Counted from the stretch's first letter, positions 1 through 14,500 are shown. The stretch is 64,000 nt of DNA from Macquaria australasica (GCA_005408345.1 SEMN01000053.1:930001-994000); one strand, 5' to 3'. The notes: a model not told the origin generated them from the sequence alone. Numbers and translations are program-made.

Positions 1-115
1 CAATTCGGCCTCTCGTCGTATTTACTTTTCCCTTGATGACAATTTCTCTGGGGTTGTGCCAGACAGGCGCTTCTTTCCCTCACTGCCTCTCACATCTGTC
101 GCACTGAAAGTTTGA

Positions 116-451
<336 letters not shown>

Positions 452-1051
452 TTGATGAGGACCTTTACATTATGATTTGAATCAGATCTGAAGTCTGGCG
501 GGGACAGATGGGAGACAATGCGATGATCAACTGCCTAAACAAGCCCCTGTTTTCATGTTGGTATTTAGAAAAACCTCAGAAAAATGGTCCCCATGCGGGA
601 GGTAACTGGTGACTGAGGCTCACAGGTGTTCAACCTTATTTCTTGTGGCTTTTTTAATGCCAACAAAGACTCATTCATCTCCAAGAGGTATAGAGCTTTT
701 TAAGCCTCTTGTTTATAAAGTATTCAATCAAGCACTGTTGTAATTTCAGTAGTTGGAGCACCGTTTGTCAAGCAGCATCCTTTGTCATGGAAGTGGCAAA
801 TTCTTCGTATTCGCTGCTTAAAACTACCCTCTCATATTGCTAATGCAATGGAGAAATTAATGTTTAACATGAACTGTATGTTGTATGTGTTTTTGCATAC
901 AATATGCAATATATTAATCCGTGTATTTCTCTGGATTTCCTGGTGATAACTGTATGAGTGTGTGTGTGGGCGGTGGAGAAAGCCCAACATGCCGTGTATC
1001 TTGTTAACTGGAATAAATTCATTCTGTAATTAAAGTTTTCCTCTTAATAAA
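452..1051 (+). other. rprm: 3' untranslated region of rprm with poly(A) signals
   Basis: This stretch follows the reprimo stop and has no coding potential. Canonical AATAAA hexamers lie at 1012-1017 and 1046-1051, with ATTAAA at 1029-1034, so the transcript probably ends between about 1030 and 1075. The hexamers are seen directly; the cleavage point is inferred. Confidence 0.6.
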
Positions 1052-2199
1052 GGTCTATTTTTCTGCCATGAATATCGCCCTCGCCACGCCCTCTGCCAAA
1101 GTAATTTCAGAAAGTAAAACGACATGCTTTAACATTTCCAAAGAGCTATTTAATTCAGATATTAGGCATACTGTGGTAATTGTAAAAAAAAATTAAAATG
1201 TTGATAAGACAGAATGTTGGTTATTAGTGCTACTGAATCCAACAGAAAATTATATTAGGAGCATTTATTCATTTAAAGTGACATCAAGACGTGTGTTTCC
1301 TCTGGCATTCATGTGAGGAGCAGTGAGTGTTGAATTGAGAAGAAATGGCTTCACACAAAAAGATTTTCCTCTCATTTGCTTTTTACATTATAATATTATA
1401 TGATATATGATATATAATATCATTCCCATTATCTGAGGGTGTTGTGTAAAAACTTATATTTTCAGTTTTGGTCAGATTTTGATCCATGCAGCGTTTTACA
1501 TCCTTCCTCCTTCCGTCAAAGGGTCTGCTAAGCTCTGTTCCTGGCTCACCTGGATGGCAGCTCCCCAGGGTGAGACCAGCAGAAATGACTTGTCTTGCCA
1601 GCTCAGGGAGGATGAAGCCACCGGGCAATATGCTGCTGTCTGATTGCCCACCTGTGCTCCTCATGCAGAGTTAAATAGTTTGACTCTTGCTTTTTCTAAA
1701 ATGTCCTTCACCTCAGTTTTTCCCCCCTCCTCCTGTTCTCCCTTTCTGATCCACATGTCCTGCATGACAAGGCCTTATTCTGTCTGGTGATGGATGACTG
1801 CAGCTTGTCAAGAAACGCTGACAACTGTCTCAGGCCACGCACTTGATGTCCCCGTGTTGTATTTGAAGAAATCGATTCAATCACCACGACAAGTATTGAT
1901 GTTAAATGTTTTGTGAACTTCAGCTTGGGCAAAAATTGTAAATTCATCCATCACAGGCAAATGAGTGGTTAATAATTTGAATTTCCACGTTTTTAAAAAT
2001 TTTTTTTAGGGGTGAGCAAAACCTCTCACATGTACTGGGGATGGACACAATTAAAACAACCCCCGTATAATGTAATATGGTCCAGAACAGCGGCAATGGA
2101 AAACATGTTACCTTTGTGAAGCTTACAATGTTCAGTTTCTTGAGGCTGTAGTTTAGAGTTGCACTGGACTGCAATATGTTGCAAGATGTTGCCTCTCTT

Positions 2200-2236
<37 letters not shown>

Positions 2237-4426
2237 TGTGGGGTGGGGGGGGGGATTAGGTACATTTTGCAATACAGTACACCACCAACATCAACAGCTT
2301 CAAAAATTGACACACTTGAATGAAACACCTCTCTGGCTCAGTTTCCACCAAAACGCAGTATTATAAACAAAAACAGCACAGTATTTATTGCATGTCTGCT
2401 GTACTGGATTGTATTATATTTTACAGATGGTTTTATTGTGTCCACCCCACGTGCTGCCAAGACATTACATTTCAACCTCTTTTTGTCGTGCCTTGTTCAA
2501 ACCTCCAATAAGAAAAGGCTGCAATGATGCAAGTCCTGTCAGAGCAGATTAGAAATGGCTAGTTAAATCGATTCTGTATAAAATAATCTCACCTCTACAT
2601 AATCTAGCAGATACATTTAGCTAATGTGTGATGAACCATACTCATAACTCTGCACTGTATTTGCCACATTTTCACCTCAGGCAGAATTCTGCATAGTTAG
2701 AATAAGACAATATTACTGTAACCAATTATCTAAAATTAAGACTTTTATAATGGTGATTTGGATTGGATTCCGACTGGATCCAAACCTTATACAGCAGACA
2801 CACATTTCTGGCTTTCTAAATTATAAAATAAAACCTCATTCCTAAAATGTTCATTAACCTGATTGCATGTTATGTTGCAGAGTATAGAAAAAATGCAAAT
2901 GCAATGAAAAAGGGAGAATTACTTTCTATATGTCACACCAAGTGTTTCTCTCTGCGTTGTGTGATTGCTTTCATTAGGGAGTGCTGGGAATAGCTCCCAG
3001 GAAAATGTTGAGGCAGTTTAATATCCAGCAGAGAACAATGTTCTGTCTGCAGCTGAACCATTGTCAGTTTATCCAGCTGTGTCTCATACACATTTACTCA
3101 GACTGGATTCTGATCGGTTTTGGAGAGCCTGTAAGAGGTAGATGGAAAGTTTAAAAATGGCATACTTTATCGTAAAAGCATTTCTGTAGGAATTTTACTG
3201 CGGAGAGTCAGTTTGTGGATTGTCAGTAGCAGTTGGTACTGCCAACTCAAAGATTTCACACACCGATGCTCAGAGTGATTTAGGAGATAGCAACAGCAAA
3301 CAGTCATCTATACCACTGGCAGTCCTGCTGTCAACAAACCGATAGTCACTCTGCGGGGCTTATGAGCAACTCCTCCCCAGATATTCAGGAATGTGCCAGG
3401 AGTTTTACTCTGCATAAACCCAAAGACCCGAGCCAGGGCATCAAAAAAATGTGATTGAATTCACAACTTGTGCCTGGTGTTACAGTATCTTTCCACATTT
3501 CAAGTGTTGTGGTTCAAACAAGAAAAACAAAAACATTTTCACATTTTCATCGTATACCTGCAGTCTGGTTAGAGAAACTTGTATCAGCAATATAGCACGG
3601 GTCAAAACACCATCCGTGTACTTCATACCATGTCTACTCTATGTGAGCTGTGTGCAGCTGTGACAGCATCTGCAGGGTGTTGATTGTGGGCTAAAAGAGG
3701 CTTCAGGTCCTGGTTGCACTCATGTGATTGGCTGGCGACTAGAGGTCCAGTCGATGAACTGGATAGTGACTAAAAGCTCCAAATAGCAGCAAGGCAGCCA
3801 CAATCATCTCCACTGTTTACTCCTATTCTCCCACAGCTCCTCATCCATCCTTCCTCTGCTAAGTTCTTATTTCTGCTACTACACATCTGTTAATGTGGTT
3901 TATTATTGATGACATTAAATTGTGGTTGTTTTATATCACGTTTTCCTCCACTGTATCTTTTTTCATAAAAGTAATATTTAATGAACACCATATTGATCTT
4001 ATACTGTGGTTCCTTCAAAGCCAGTTCTTTGACACCAGTGGGAGCTACACTTTTTAAGGGAACTGAATAGATTTTTCTTTAAAAAGTGAACTCAGGCTGT
4101 GAAATGCAGACATTTCCATCAGTAGCAATGCCTATTCAGTCTGAACCAAGCTGGCACAGACATCATGTGGCGTCAGGAGTAACAGCAGTAATTGTGGAAG
4201 GCAAGCTGTGATAAATCCATGCAGACCAGTTCTGAAGAATGATTCCATTACCTGAAATCTCTGATTCCAGTTATGGGATGAGTCATGGTTCTGTTGATTG
4301 TTTCACACTCAAACATCACAGGGATTTAACATGTGAACAATCCTGCCACTAACACCTAAATGTGTGTGAGTGTGTGTATGTGTGTGAGGGGACATATTGT
4401 GGGAACAAAAATCTATTCATACAGTC
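1052..4426. other. Intergenic, no gene seen
   Basis: Only short random-looking reading frames occur here. The one clear structure is a (TG)n tract running into a G run at 2204-2254. I recognise no exon, RNA gene or transposon in the rest. Confidence 0.6.
2204..2254. repeat. (TG)n microsatellite followed by a G-rich run
   Basis: About 15 TG units are followed by GTGTGGGGTGGG and a run of G. The dinucleotide array is typical of fish intergenic DNA and is likely polymorphic in length. Confidence 0.9.
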
Positions 4427-4680
4427 ACGTGGCGAGGACTCACCCCTGATTACCGGTTGAGACAGATGACCGCCCACCTAGAGCCTGGTTCTGCTCGAGG
4501 TTTCTACCTGTTAAAAGGGAGTTTTTCCTTGCCACTGTCGCCTAGTGCTGCTCATGGTGGGAACTGTTGGGTCTCTGTAAATATAGAGTCGGTCTAGACC
4601 TGCTCTACTCGAAAAAGTGCCCTGAGATAACTTTGTTATGATATGGCGCTATATAAATAAAACTGAATTGAATTGAATTG
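4427..4680 (+). repeat. Dispersed fish retroposon tail ending in TTGAA-type pentamers
   Basis: The stretch contains text found very widely in teleost genomes: TTCTACCTGTTAAAAGGGAG near 4501, a pyrimidine-rich block, then GGCGCTATATAAATAAAA and a short tandem of GAATT units at the 3' end. A body followed by a short tandem-repeat tail is the layout of a non-LTR retroposon (LINE 3' end, or a SINE sharing it) on the + strand. The exact family name is not certain from sequence alone. No reverse-transcriptase frame remains. Confidence 0.7.
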
Positions 4681-4753
4681 ATTAGGGGACAAAAAGGTAG
4701 TTCTCACCATGTACACCATTAAATCATTAAAGGTTCAGACTTGTTTTGTTCGG

Positions 4754-5597
4754 TTAAATCTACACTAATCAATATTAGGGTCAAATGACTAGATGTGTTT
4801 TAAAAGTTGTAGCTTGTGGTTTCATTTTATGGCCACTAAATTTCCTGTTTTGGTTTAGTCTCTCCGCTCTCATCAGCGTCGTATTCAGCTGCAGCGGGTT
4901 GCTTTTTTCAGCGAAGCTCTAATAAACCCACTGTACGCTACCTGCCCAGGACTAAATGGTAGAAAGACAAAGTTAGAGACTAGCCAGTGAACACATTGGA
5001 GTATCTAGAAACCTAAAGATCTAGGAGCCAGTTGCACCAGCTCTTCATAGGCATCACTAAATTCAAACGGGTTGCACCACACAAACAAGTTCTTACATAA
5101 GTGTAACTGTTGCGTACTGAACCAAATAGCAAAGCTAACGTTAGCTTGCTAATATATGACCCATTCAGAGTGACGAATCAAAGAGATACTATGCAATATG
5201 GTCAACATATCTGACCCAACACTTGATAAAATGTTGTTTAATAAAAAACTGGGAAAATCAAATTACATTTTGCAAAATCTTTTATAAAATGTTATGCCAA
5301 AAACATAGTAACACATCACAAACATCTTTACTAGCAAATACATTCCTTGAGTTTTAATGGTGCAATCTTATTTAGTGAATCACTAGTTTGAAACTAGTGG
5401 AATTTAGGAGGGACTATACACACAAACTTAGTAATGGGTTTACAAATAGCTGGTACAACCCAATCCAGATATTTCCCTAGTGAGTTGGTGGGGACCAAAA
5501 TAGAGTTAAAAGGAGATGTGAATATTGAATATTGGACTTTGATTTTTAGCTTATTGTGGAGTTCTGCCCCCAAGTAACTGATTAATGCAGGTTTAAG
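4754..5597. mobile_element. Non-autonomous repeat, copy 1, interrupted by another element
   Basis: This copy shares colinear blocks with the repeat at 14501-15041: ACACTAATCAATATT near the left end, a TTTGGTTTAGTCTCT block near 4850, a block around GACTAGCCAGTGAACA near 4980, GAGTTGGTGGGGACCAAAA near 5480, and CTGCCCCCAAGT near 5565. It is more decayed than the second copy and is split at about 5030 by a younger insertion. No coding capacity is seen. Confidence 0.65.
5031..5460. mobile_element. Short inverted-terminal-repeat element nested in copy 1
   Basis: The left end reads GTTGCACCAGCT and the right end reads AGCTGGTACAACC, which is its inverse with one mismatch. The flanks rejoin into sequence colinear with the uninterrupted repeat at 14501-15041, so this is a later insertion. 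The same termini bound the larger element at 19671-20481. It is about 430 bp, has no transposase frame, and looks like a MITE-type derivative of a DNA transposon. The target-site duplication is degraded and its length uncertain, so I do not assign a superfamily. Confidence 0.65.
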
Positions 5598-7134
5598 GGT
5601 AGGATCAGGAAAAAAGTAGGGTCAGAAATGCAGTGGTTGTAGTAAAAGTGAGGGTAAGACTGCAGGGAATGAATGTAAGTGAAACAAGTGCATCTGGTTA
5701 TAACATAGTTCAAAATGAATGTAATGAGAAGGAACAGCAGATTTTTCTAAACCAAATAATTTCCTGTTTGAATAATCGTTGCCTCTCTTTACACAAGTGA
5801 CACAGTGCAGAATCATTGTAGACAACCGGCAGGAACTCATTACTCATCGCAGTCATGCAAATGTATAATGAGTGTCCGTGGCTTTAAAAATAATAGCTGT
5901 GATGATGTGATATTGACCCTGAAATCCATTTCAATTCTTGCATGAGCATGTTTCAGGCTTTATTGACCTTTTGATCATCTCTGGCAGCTACATCAGCTTC
6001 AGCACAGCCTTGTCTCTGAAAGTGAACTATTACCTTGCTTTTAGAGGAAGGTTTCTCCATACACCGTTACCACAAAGGTAATAACCTTTTCAAGAAAGCA
6101 CTCAAACCACAGATGGAGTTTCAAGTGTTGTTTTTCTTTTCTTCCTATAAGAAGATACTTTTAAGGGAGCTTTCCAATTCACTGCTGAAGAATATGAGGA
6201 CTTTGTTACCACTTCTTAGCGGTATAAATACAGTTTGATTGGGCAGACACACTATTTCCCATGGAGCCAGTGTACAGGCTTTCTGGATAATTTTTATCTC
6301 AGTAAAATCATAATCACCTGAAGCATTCCTTAGCCACCATGTTTTATAGAGCTTAAGTCGACCTATAGTACATTTTGTATAGTACACTCAGTAAGCATAC
6401 TCTGCCACTATTCAGCTTAATGCATTTTCTAAATCCACTTCAACTTTGTAAATAACATTTTTTTAATGCATAGCAGCCTGTTAGCTTGGGGATAGCCATC
6501 AATAATGCATGGCAAGATGTAATATAGAAATATGCATTATTTAGCCAACTGCTTGTCTCGGCACACATGACCTGTGTCTGTCTGCTGTTTATACCTAAAG
6601 TCATCAATGTTTGATTACTACACTTCTCATTTTTCTAGCATCTATAAAACAAAGTTAAGCTCATCCAAGCCTCTTGCTGTGGTTGTATATGAGATGCTAG
6701 AGGGGCTACTCGTGTACAAGTACTCGTGTACTGAACAGCCTGTCACAACAAGAGATTCTCAGGAAAAATAACATCACCTGATTCTATATGCATCAGTCTG
6801 CATGTAACCTTTGGACATTTTCTCCTGCTATAGTATTTTTTTTTTTATATAAGATGACTTCAGCAGAACACAATAGACCCACTGGCACTCTTCTTCCTTT
6901 TATAGTTTGCTGCACCACATCTCTCCTGACCTGTCACCGTGACTCAAGTGTATTTGAACACGTTTTTTTCATCAAACTGTTGAAAAGGTCTTTCTTTGAG
7001 ACGATTGTGCCCACAGCTCTTTGTGTTGAGCTCTGACAGGTGGTTTCAGCGGCCATGAGGAGACATCAAGACCTCAGCTCCACACCTGGCTCACACTGGC
7101 ATCACAGATATAGACTCAATCCTCAGGCCTTATG

Positions 7135-7180
7135 TCATCATCATCACCACCACCACCATCATCATCATCACCACCATCAC
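7135..7180. repeat. (TCA/CCA)n trinucleotide tract
   Basis: Alternating TCATCA and CACCAC units make up the tract. On the minus strand they read as runs of Asp and Gly codons, which explains an artefactual acidic reading frame there. Confidence 0.85.
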
Positions 7181-10100
7181 TTGCGCTCCTAAGACCTGTC
7201 TGACACAGTGAAGCTGTTACTGACTCACACGTTTCACTACAGATGGATAAAAACAGGATTGTGTCTAAAGCAGAACAATACAGTAAAGAATACTGCCAAT
7301 ATCCATTATGAATGATATTAAATATTATCTTTACAAACAAGATTTGTGCCTTTTGCTTCTTACATACCACAAAATAAATCGTTGTGAGGCCACACATAAT
7401 TACAATTATTATGTTTTCAAAAATAAGTCCTTTCCAGTACTCTTGGCTGAGCAAAGATACGCTGATAAGAAGCGTTCTCTTCAGACCTGACTGTAGAAAT
7501 CAGCGTTGACAGTTTGGACCTGCCTGCCAAGTAGCAGTGTCCTGCCTGCCTATGTGGCGCACTCCCGTGCCCCAGCTGTCAGCTGCACTCAGTCACTGTA
7601 CCAGTAATGAACCACCTTTGGCTAAGCTATCCTTTACCACTACATACAGTATGTCCTCCCCTTGATCATCTTCTAATCACAGCAACATCGTTTCTATACT
7701 GAAGTCACTACAGGATTTATGCATAATGATGTTGTTTTTTTACAATTTTGTCCCATGATAAATCAAATTTTTTCAGTGAAAATCAATATGTCATTCTTAG
7801 TAGGAGAGTGTAGGAGGTTCTATAGTGTTCTATAGGAAATCTGAACACAGGAGCACCGAGTTCACAAGCTATACTGTCAACATATAGCATGTACAGTAAT
7901 CTGATTTGCCAGCTGAGCAGTGTCCCATGTTTCAGATCTGATGCTACACTTTGGGAATTCATGCCTAATGGTGCGCCTCCTGGTTCTGTCACAGCACATG
8001 AATGTAAGCCTGAGTGCTGTATGATAAAAACTCTACAGGGTTATGACTTATTGAGCTTCCTCAAATTGCTTCTCATGGTGCTGCAGGCTCTTCCTCCCTC
8101 AGGCCTGGCTCCATTATCGTCTGGCTCTTTCTGCAGGTGCTCCTCGGTCACATCACTGACTTCCTCAATTTAAGCTATGCTGCAGCTTAGCTCCAGAGAA
8201 AACCACCATAGTGCATGCTGCTGATAATCTCCAAACAGGAAAATCTGCAAATCCACCAATGGAAATAAAAACACTGTCATATAATAATAATAGTGATAAT
8301 AATAAAGTTGAATTGTGCCACTTCCGATGGCATATAGGTAAGGCAAGTACATTAAAAACTATAGTAACTAACTAACAGTACTTTCTTAATGACAGTTCTG
8401 CCTTTGTGAAAGATAACAAGTACTCTCATGTATGACTTTACAATTAAAAGTATCATATTTTATAAAAGACAGAATCCTTAAAGCGGAGACTTGGTTAGCA
8501 AAGATAAGCAGTTGCGTTGACATAACAGATCTATCATAAAGCAGAAGAGATACAAGGAGACAGAGAGAGAAAAAGTCAAGATTAGAAGGAGAAGGAAGTT
8601 CAAGCAAATGAGTCAGAAAAGGAGATGACTTTGATGTTATCTGAGAATAGAAAAAAGAGCTTCAATCACTCAGTGTTAGAATTATCCACTTCACTTCACA
8701 AGTTGGGTGTGACTTCACAGCCAGTGAACAGGATGACATTCGAAAATGTCACTAACGTAACACTGCTGGTCCCAGTTACAGTCAGTGTATGGGCAGCAGC
8801 TGAGGAACCAAACAAACTGTAGCACAGGGACACTAGGACCCAACAGTTACCGTTATTTACAGTACGTCTTCCCATATGTGCTAAATCCATTGTGTTATTT
8901 CACAGCTCTACATGCCAAAATAACAGCGAATAATGCAGGAAATAAATTGTGTTAACAACTACAACCACCCTGATAACATCTTCTTTTCAGGGCTCTTCTG
9001 TTCAATTCTAGCAGATCTCCCTCTTCGTCACATTGTTATCTCTACGCCGTGGTGTATGTCTGTGTGTGTGACACCTTTCTCTCCCGTGCTTTAACGCTAT
9101 GAGGGTCAGCCTCACAGGTGCAGCTGCGGCCACGGAGCGTTGCAGCAGTGTGTGTGAAATGACATCCCGGCCTAGCAGAGCCACACCTTACAACACAACA
9201 GCTGTCACAAAGGATCAGCATCCAGCCCGCCACACTCCAGGAGCCGCTTTCTAAAAGACCTCTGCTGTTCTGTTGTCCTCACTGCTTATTCTTACAAATG
9301 AAAGGTCAGCTTGCATCAGCTCAGGTCTGCAAACAGTCCCACAGAGCTGATTTGTGTGGGTTTTTCAAGGTATAAGTTAAAATTGGGTTATTATCCTTAG
9401 TTTCACAACCCCAAATTAATACACTTTTATAGTGATGCCACAAATGGCACCAGTTCTCCATGAACATCTTCTGAAATCCAACATAACATTTTAATCAGTA
9501 ATCACAAACGTTTAGCCTTTAAGTAGCTCTTACTAGATGCCATAAATGAGCCGCAAACCACAGCTCCTCTAAAGCACCAGTCATCCATCCATGATTAGCA
9601 TATTCATGACTATCCTATGTGACCTCATTCCTTTTACATTGGGACTGAGCTGAACTGTAGAACCACCCATTTAAAAAACAAAGCCTGGCTATAATATTGT
9701 TACGCAGCTGCTCCAGTCGTCACATAAAAGATTGGCTCTCAGCTTTGCACCTGGCTAGTGTTAGAGATGCTTTGATCTATCTCTCTGCCTGTTTCCCCCT
9801 CTTTGCAACCATTAAACAGCTCCCTGGTCCCTTTGAGAGGAAATTGATTAGTGATTAAAAAAAGGAAAGAGGAGGAGAGGCGTCTTTGTGTCCAAACAGA
9901 CTCCCAGTTGTGTGGGTGGCTTTTACACTGTAGAGAATAGCTGTGGCCGTGACAGGACGGATAGACGACGTCAACGTTAAGCCAGCTGAATCTGAAAATG
10001 CACATTTAGTGTCCACACTAGCATTTTCTGAAGCACTTGAATGATAGGTAAATAATCTCTTGTTCTTCCTCCTCTTTTGGATGACAAACTACAAAAGTGT

Positions 10101-10364
10101 GGCAACATTTAATAAGGAGTGGGACAGACGCAGCTCAGTTACTCTGCTGAGTTTCAGCTGGTTAAACCTCTATTATACCGCCCCCCTGCTCACCATTTTC
10201 TATTTCTGTTTCAGACAACTGAATGAGTGTAAACTAGTGATTTGATCACAGTTCACAGATGCTACTTGTTGGAAAGGCAAACAGTAACTTCTGCGCTGCT
10301 TTACTGAGATATCAGTCACTAATTTATGAAAACAAAGTCATCTGACAAAATAAACTTAAATGTA

Positions 10365-11240
10365 AGTTAAAGGGTAGGTCCACATTTCGATCTTAAAACT
10401 CACATATGCATGGTGAAAGCGGGAATATCAAAAAGACTAACTTTGGTAGATACCCACTTGATTTGGCTAACTCAGACTGTTGAAGCATCATACTAGCTTC
10501 AGCTGAGACTTGGACTGTGGATCTTGCATTAAGAAGAGATGCATGGCCAGTGTGGACAAGAACACGAGGTAAATGTTAGGCATGACGAGATTGCTTGTAA
10601 AGTCAATGGCTAGACGCGAATGGGTGCAAATGGATGCAAATCCCCCAGGGGCAGCACAAACTAAGATGAAGAAGCACCCGCACAAAGTTGAATGTTTTAA
10701 CTTGAGCGAAACATTTGCACATATGAATGTACTTCATAAATGTACAATGAAGAGAGGAAAAAGAGAAACTGGAGGGAAATGACAGAAGGAAATGGAGTTC
10801 CCGGCACACAGCAGGTGTGTACATTGCTAGCTAGCTTACAGCTAACATCTGTCGGCTGGTTGTTTAGGGCGAATAAACACAGAGTGCACAAACGGTCCAG
10901 CGGTCGCACAAATAACGCCAGGCAAACATTCACAAACAACTTCATTGCCACACAGTCCCTGATGCTATCTGAGCCATGATAACAGCCATGTTATCTTTTT
11001 CCAAAAGCTTTGTTTTCCCCATCCAGTGTTAAATCCATGTTATTTAAAACGCTCCATTTTTGGGTGAGAAGAAAAGCCAGCTTAGTGTGGATTGAGGGCC
11101 AAAATGGACAGAAATGGGTCGTATTTTCAAATTTAGATGGCTTAGCTCATTCAGGTATTGGCATAAACCAGGCGGGTCTATGAATGTGAGGGAGCTCTAG
11201 CGTGGACGTACTCTTAAAGTGTGAAAATGAAGGTGTTTAG
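10365..11240. repeat. Probable dispersed repeat (low confidence)
   Basis: The text around 10540-10650 (AACACGAGGTAAATGTTAGG, TGACGAGATTGCTTGTAAAG) and near 11040-11100 resembles wording I associate with percomorph interspersed repeats. I see no clear termini, so the limits are approximate and the family is unassigned. Confidence 0.35.
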
Positions 11241-11807
11241 TATGGAGTGAAAATAGTCTCAATATTATTTGTAAATGTGTATTCCAGCCTGCCACGCTGC
11301 TGTGAGAGAGGTGCGAGAGCGTCATGGCTGTCATTAATCTGAGCCCTGCAGTCGCAGCCCATCTCAGCAGCTGCAGCTGGTGTGCACCATTTCAGTCTGA
11401 CTCCGGCTCTGACCTCCTCCCCTCCACCACTTGCAGAACTGATCACATCCCTTGACAACGCCTCAGGGCTTCACCTGACTGATGGTGCCTTTCACTACAC
11501 CTCTCATCACACATTTACCTGTCAATGGGACTTGCTCTGGTGCCTGACACGGAGCATCTGTCCTGTCTGTGTCCTTTTCAAACCTGTTAAAGTCATAGCT
11601 GCCGAAGTTTTATTATCTTGTTGACAACTTAGACAGAAAAAAACTGTAAGAAATTACATTTTCTTGCCACATTATTAATATTATTATTCAATGTTGTTAA
11701 ATTATGTGTTTTTGTAAATAAGTTTCTTCATTTACAGGATTAATTAATGTCTCCCACAAATTTCCCTATGGGCAGTGTGTCAATCTGCCTTAAATGCTTT
11801 CTTACAG

Positions 11808-11920
11808 AGGGTTAGATGAGAAGACCACTCATGTCCATACGGTGAATATGATATCTACAGCCTGGAGACGGTTGGTTAGCTTAGCGTAGCAAAGGTAACA
11901 AAATCCGCTCAAGACATTAA
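11808..11920 (+). repeat. Fragment of TTAAAGG foldback repeat family
   Basis: GTTAGATGAGAAGACCACTC, ATACGGTGAATATGATATC, GGTTGGTTAGCTTAGCGTAG and AAAGGTAACAAAATCC are colinear with one arm of the repeat at 25238-25932. Neither terminus is present, so this is a truncated copy. Confidence 0.6.
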
Positions 11921-14500
11921 ATAATGGCACAAAATAATTGCTTTTGGAAACTACAGTATGAAAAATAACACTACTGAACTTAAAAAAAACCCAAAACATA
12001 TCGGTTAAACATTTGTGAGCGCACCATGTGCATTAAATAGTGTTTCTTTAAAAACAACTGTCTCTATGTCTGCACACCAACTTTTCACTTTTTAACTTGC
12101 TGCTATATATATTACACATGTTTTTTTACAAAATTGTCCACTGAAATAAGTCTATAACACATGTATTCCTGTAACCAACTAATCAGAAAGTGTAAAACTC
12201 CAGTCTCTGCCTGTTGTGATTGCTGCTTTCTGGATTCAAACTTCACCTAAAAAAAGCCATGTCCCCTGCCGCTGCCATCCCTCACATTCATCCCAGTAGT
12301 TTTCATTTATGAGACAGAATTCAAATCAATGTGAATGAATCTATGGGATTTTCCACTGCTGTGAACAGCGACCTCGCAGCCTGTCACGTGTTTTGCTCAA
12401 ATGAGAACAGACAGGAACACCACTGTGTCACCACATGACTGTCCAATAGGGCAGATTGATAACGGGGCAACAGAGTCCACCTCTTGCACTGGCAAAGACA
12501 TATATAAATCAGTAGCCAGCACAGCTAGCTTGCCAGGTTAGACCAGTTCAATGTAAACTCCCACAGCTGACAGCCAGTAAAGGCTGAGCAGGTCTCTGTT
12601 AGAGAGACACCAGGGCAGAGAGAGAGAGAGAAAGTAGCACTCCACTGCCCCCCACTTTCATCACGCAATGCACATCAGAGCGTCCTAAAACAGGCAGCCT
12701 CTGAGGGGGGCCCTTTTCATCACATGGACATTACTTTGTCTGGGTATTTGAAAGAGGCAAATTGGTTTCCAAAGGTTTTCTCTAAAAATAGCTCAGTCCG
12801 TGTGGTGCCATGCCACGTTAGGTTATTTTTACACAGCAGATGTGATGCACAGGCAGGGTCATGGCACAAAATGGATGGAACTGACATGAAATGGGCCGAT
12901 AATGTTGCCACCTCCTTTAGTCTTTGCTAACTCAGGATGATACCAGCACACAGCAACAGTGGTGGTGGTGAAAGGACAAGAAAGAGATGCACTTTTCTTC
13001 TTAGACATGACATTGCATATGCGTTTTTAGGATTAATGCCCTCTGACAGCTAAGTGACAGCAGTCACCTCTGAAGCCCTGAAGCCATGGGCATATAGGGG
13101 TTAGTGAACTCCAAGCACTCTCAATACAAGCAATACACACATACAATACATAAGTACATGCACAAATACACACACATACACAAATAAACTGTCTAAAGAG
13201 GTGACGGCTCTGACAAAGACTCCTGGGAGTGTATGAAATATGTCTATTTCTGCTGGTCAGCTGCTGATGGATGAAAGCCCTGAAAACTGCAGGTGACATT
13301 TAGAAAATTGTTCACCTCATGATGAAAATGTAATAACAGGACATGTCAGGTGCTGGATTTCTGAGGTAGACGGGGTTGAAATGGAGCTTGTTTAAGCTGC
13401 AGAATATGAGAACTTCATGGTGAATAAAATCAAATCTGTCTCTCTCTTTCCCTGCATCTTTCTCTGTCTATTTGTCCCTCTGGTTTTCAATGGTCTTCAA
13501 TCCTCTCCTCTCCTCTCCACCTTTTTCCACCTTTGTGTGTGTCACTCTCTCCGGGGTCCTCAGTATCCCTCCGCCTGCTTTCAGCCTGCATTTTGGTGAC
13601 AGCAATGTCAAAACACATCAGCTGTATCCTGAGCAGAGCAGGTTTCACTGCCACCAGGCTCTACCACCTGGCTCTGTGAATGCAAATGGAAAATCTCTCA
13701 CAGGGGCTGCAGACACCCTCATCTGACCCTAAAACCATGACATTAGAGGTGCTCCCACACCCAACCAAATAAATGCATTGTTTTTGTAATCAGTGCCTGG
13801 CAGACTGCTCTAGGCTAAGAGGAACATAAATTGAACTCAAATAATGTGATAATGCGTTTACTGAAGAATGATGGGACTGTAGATAGCAGAGCAAGACCCC
13901 TGGAGACAAGAGCAGGCAGAGATGTAAAAGATAGTGGAACTGCCATAGCAAACAGGTACAGTAATTAACATTGCCATTAACAAGCAGCACTTATTTTTTC
14001 TTTCTTTCTCATCAGAGAACAATACAACTTTATTGGGTTTTGCAAAATAATAAAAATAAAAATGCTGTCAAGACTTTGTCTGAATTCATTCATTCTCATT
14101 GTGGGTGAATAGAAATGCTCAGCTCAGGCCTCTGCTCAGAAATGAGACAAGTGGACACTGCTGTTGAGTGTCTCAGTAGTGGTTAGCCTCATAATCCCCA
14201 CTTGATTGTGTGGCATCCAATTTCAGGGGCTCCTCTTGAAATACTCCTCTGTGGGTACTGCCCTCATGCAGATCTATAAGAAGAGAAAAAAACCAACTGC
14301 AGACTTAAAACCTGTTAATAACATCATGAGGGTGAATATAGAAACTGCCAATTGTATGTTGGTCTATAAAAAGCACAAGGATCTAACTGTAAAAACAACT
14401 TTTATAACAGGTGTAGTGCTTTGGGGTGCAGACTTTGAAGTATACTAATAAGTAAGACCTTGATTAATTCATTATCGGTACACCTGTAAAAATCTTCTAC

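Larger units (their letters stand above)
5598..14500. other. Intergenic, no gene seen
   Basis: No exon with supporting splice sites or recognisable protein similarity was found. Structures noted are a (TCA)n-type tract at 7135-7180, an (ATA)n-rich stretch near 8280-8305, a probable repeat at about 10365-11240, and a fragment of the common TTAAAGG foldback repeat at 11808-11920. The remaining sequence may hold regulatory elements of rprm, but nothing in it can be called. Confidence 0.55.

Noticed and set aside
7116..7454. Minus-strand 112-codon frame with Asp and Gly runs
   Set aside because: The acidic run comes from the (TCA/CCA)n tract at 7135-7180; the rest has no recognisable domain.
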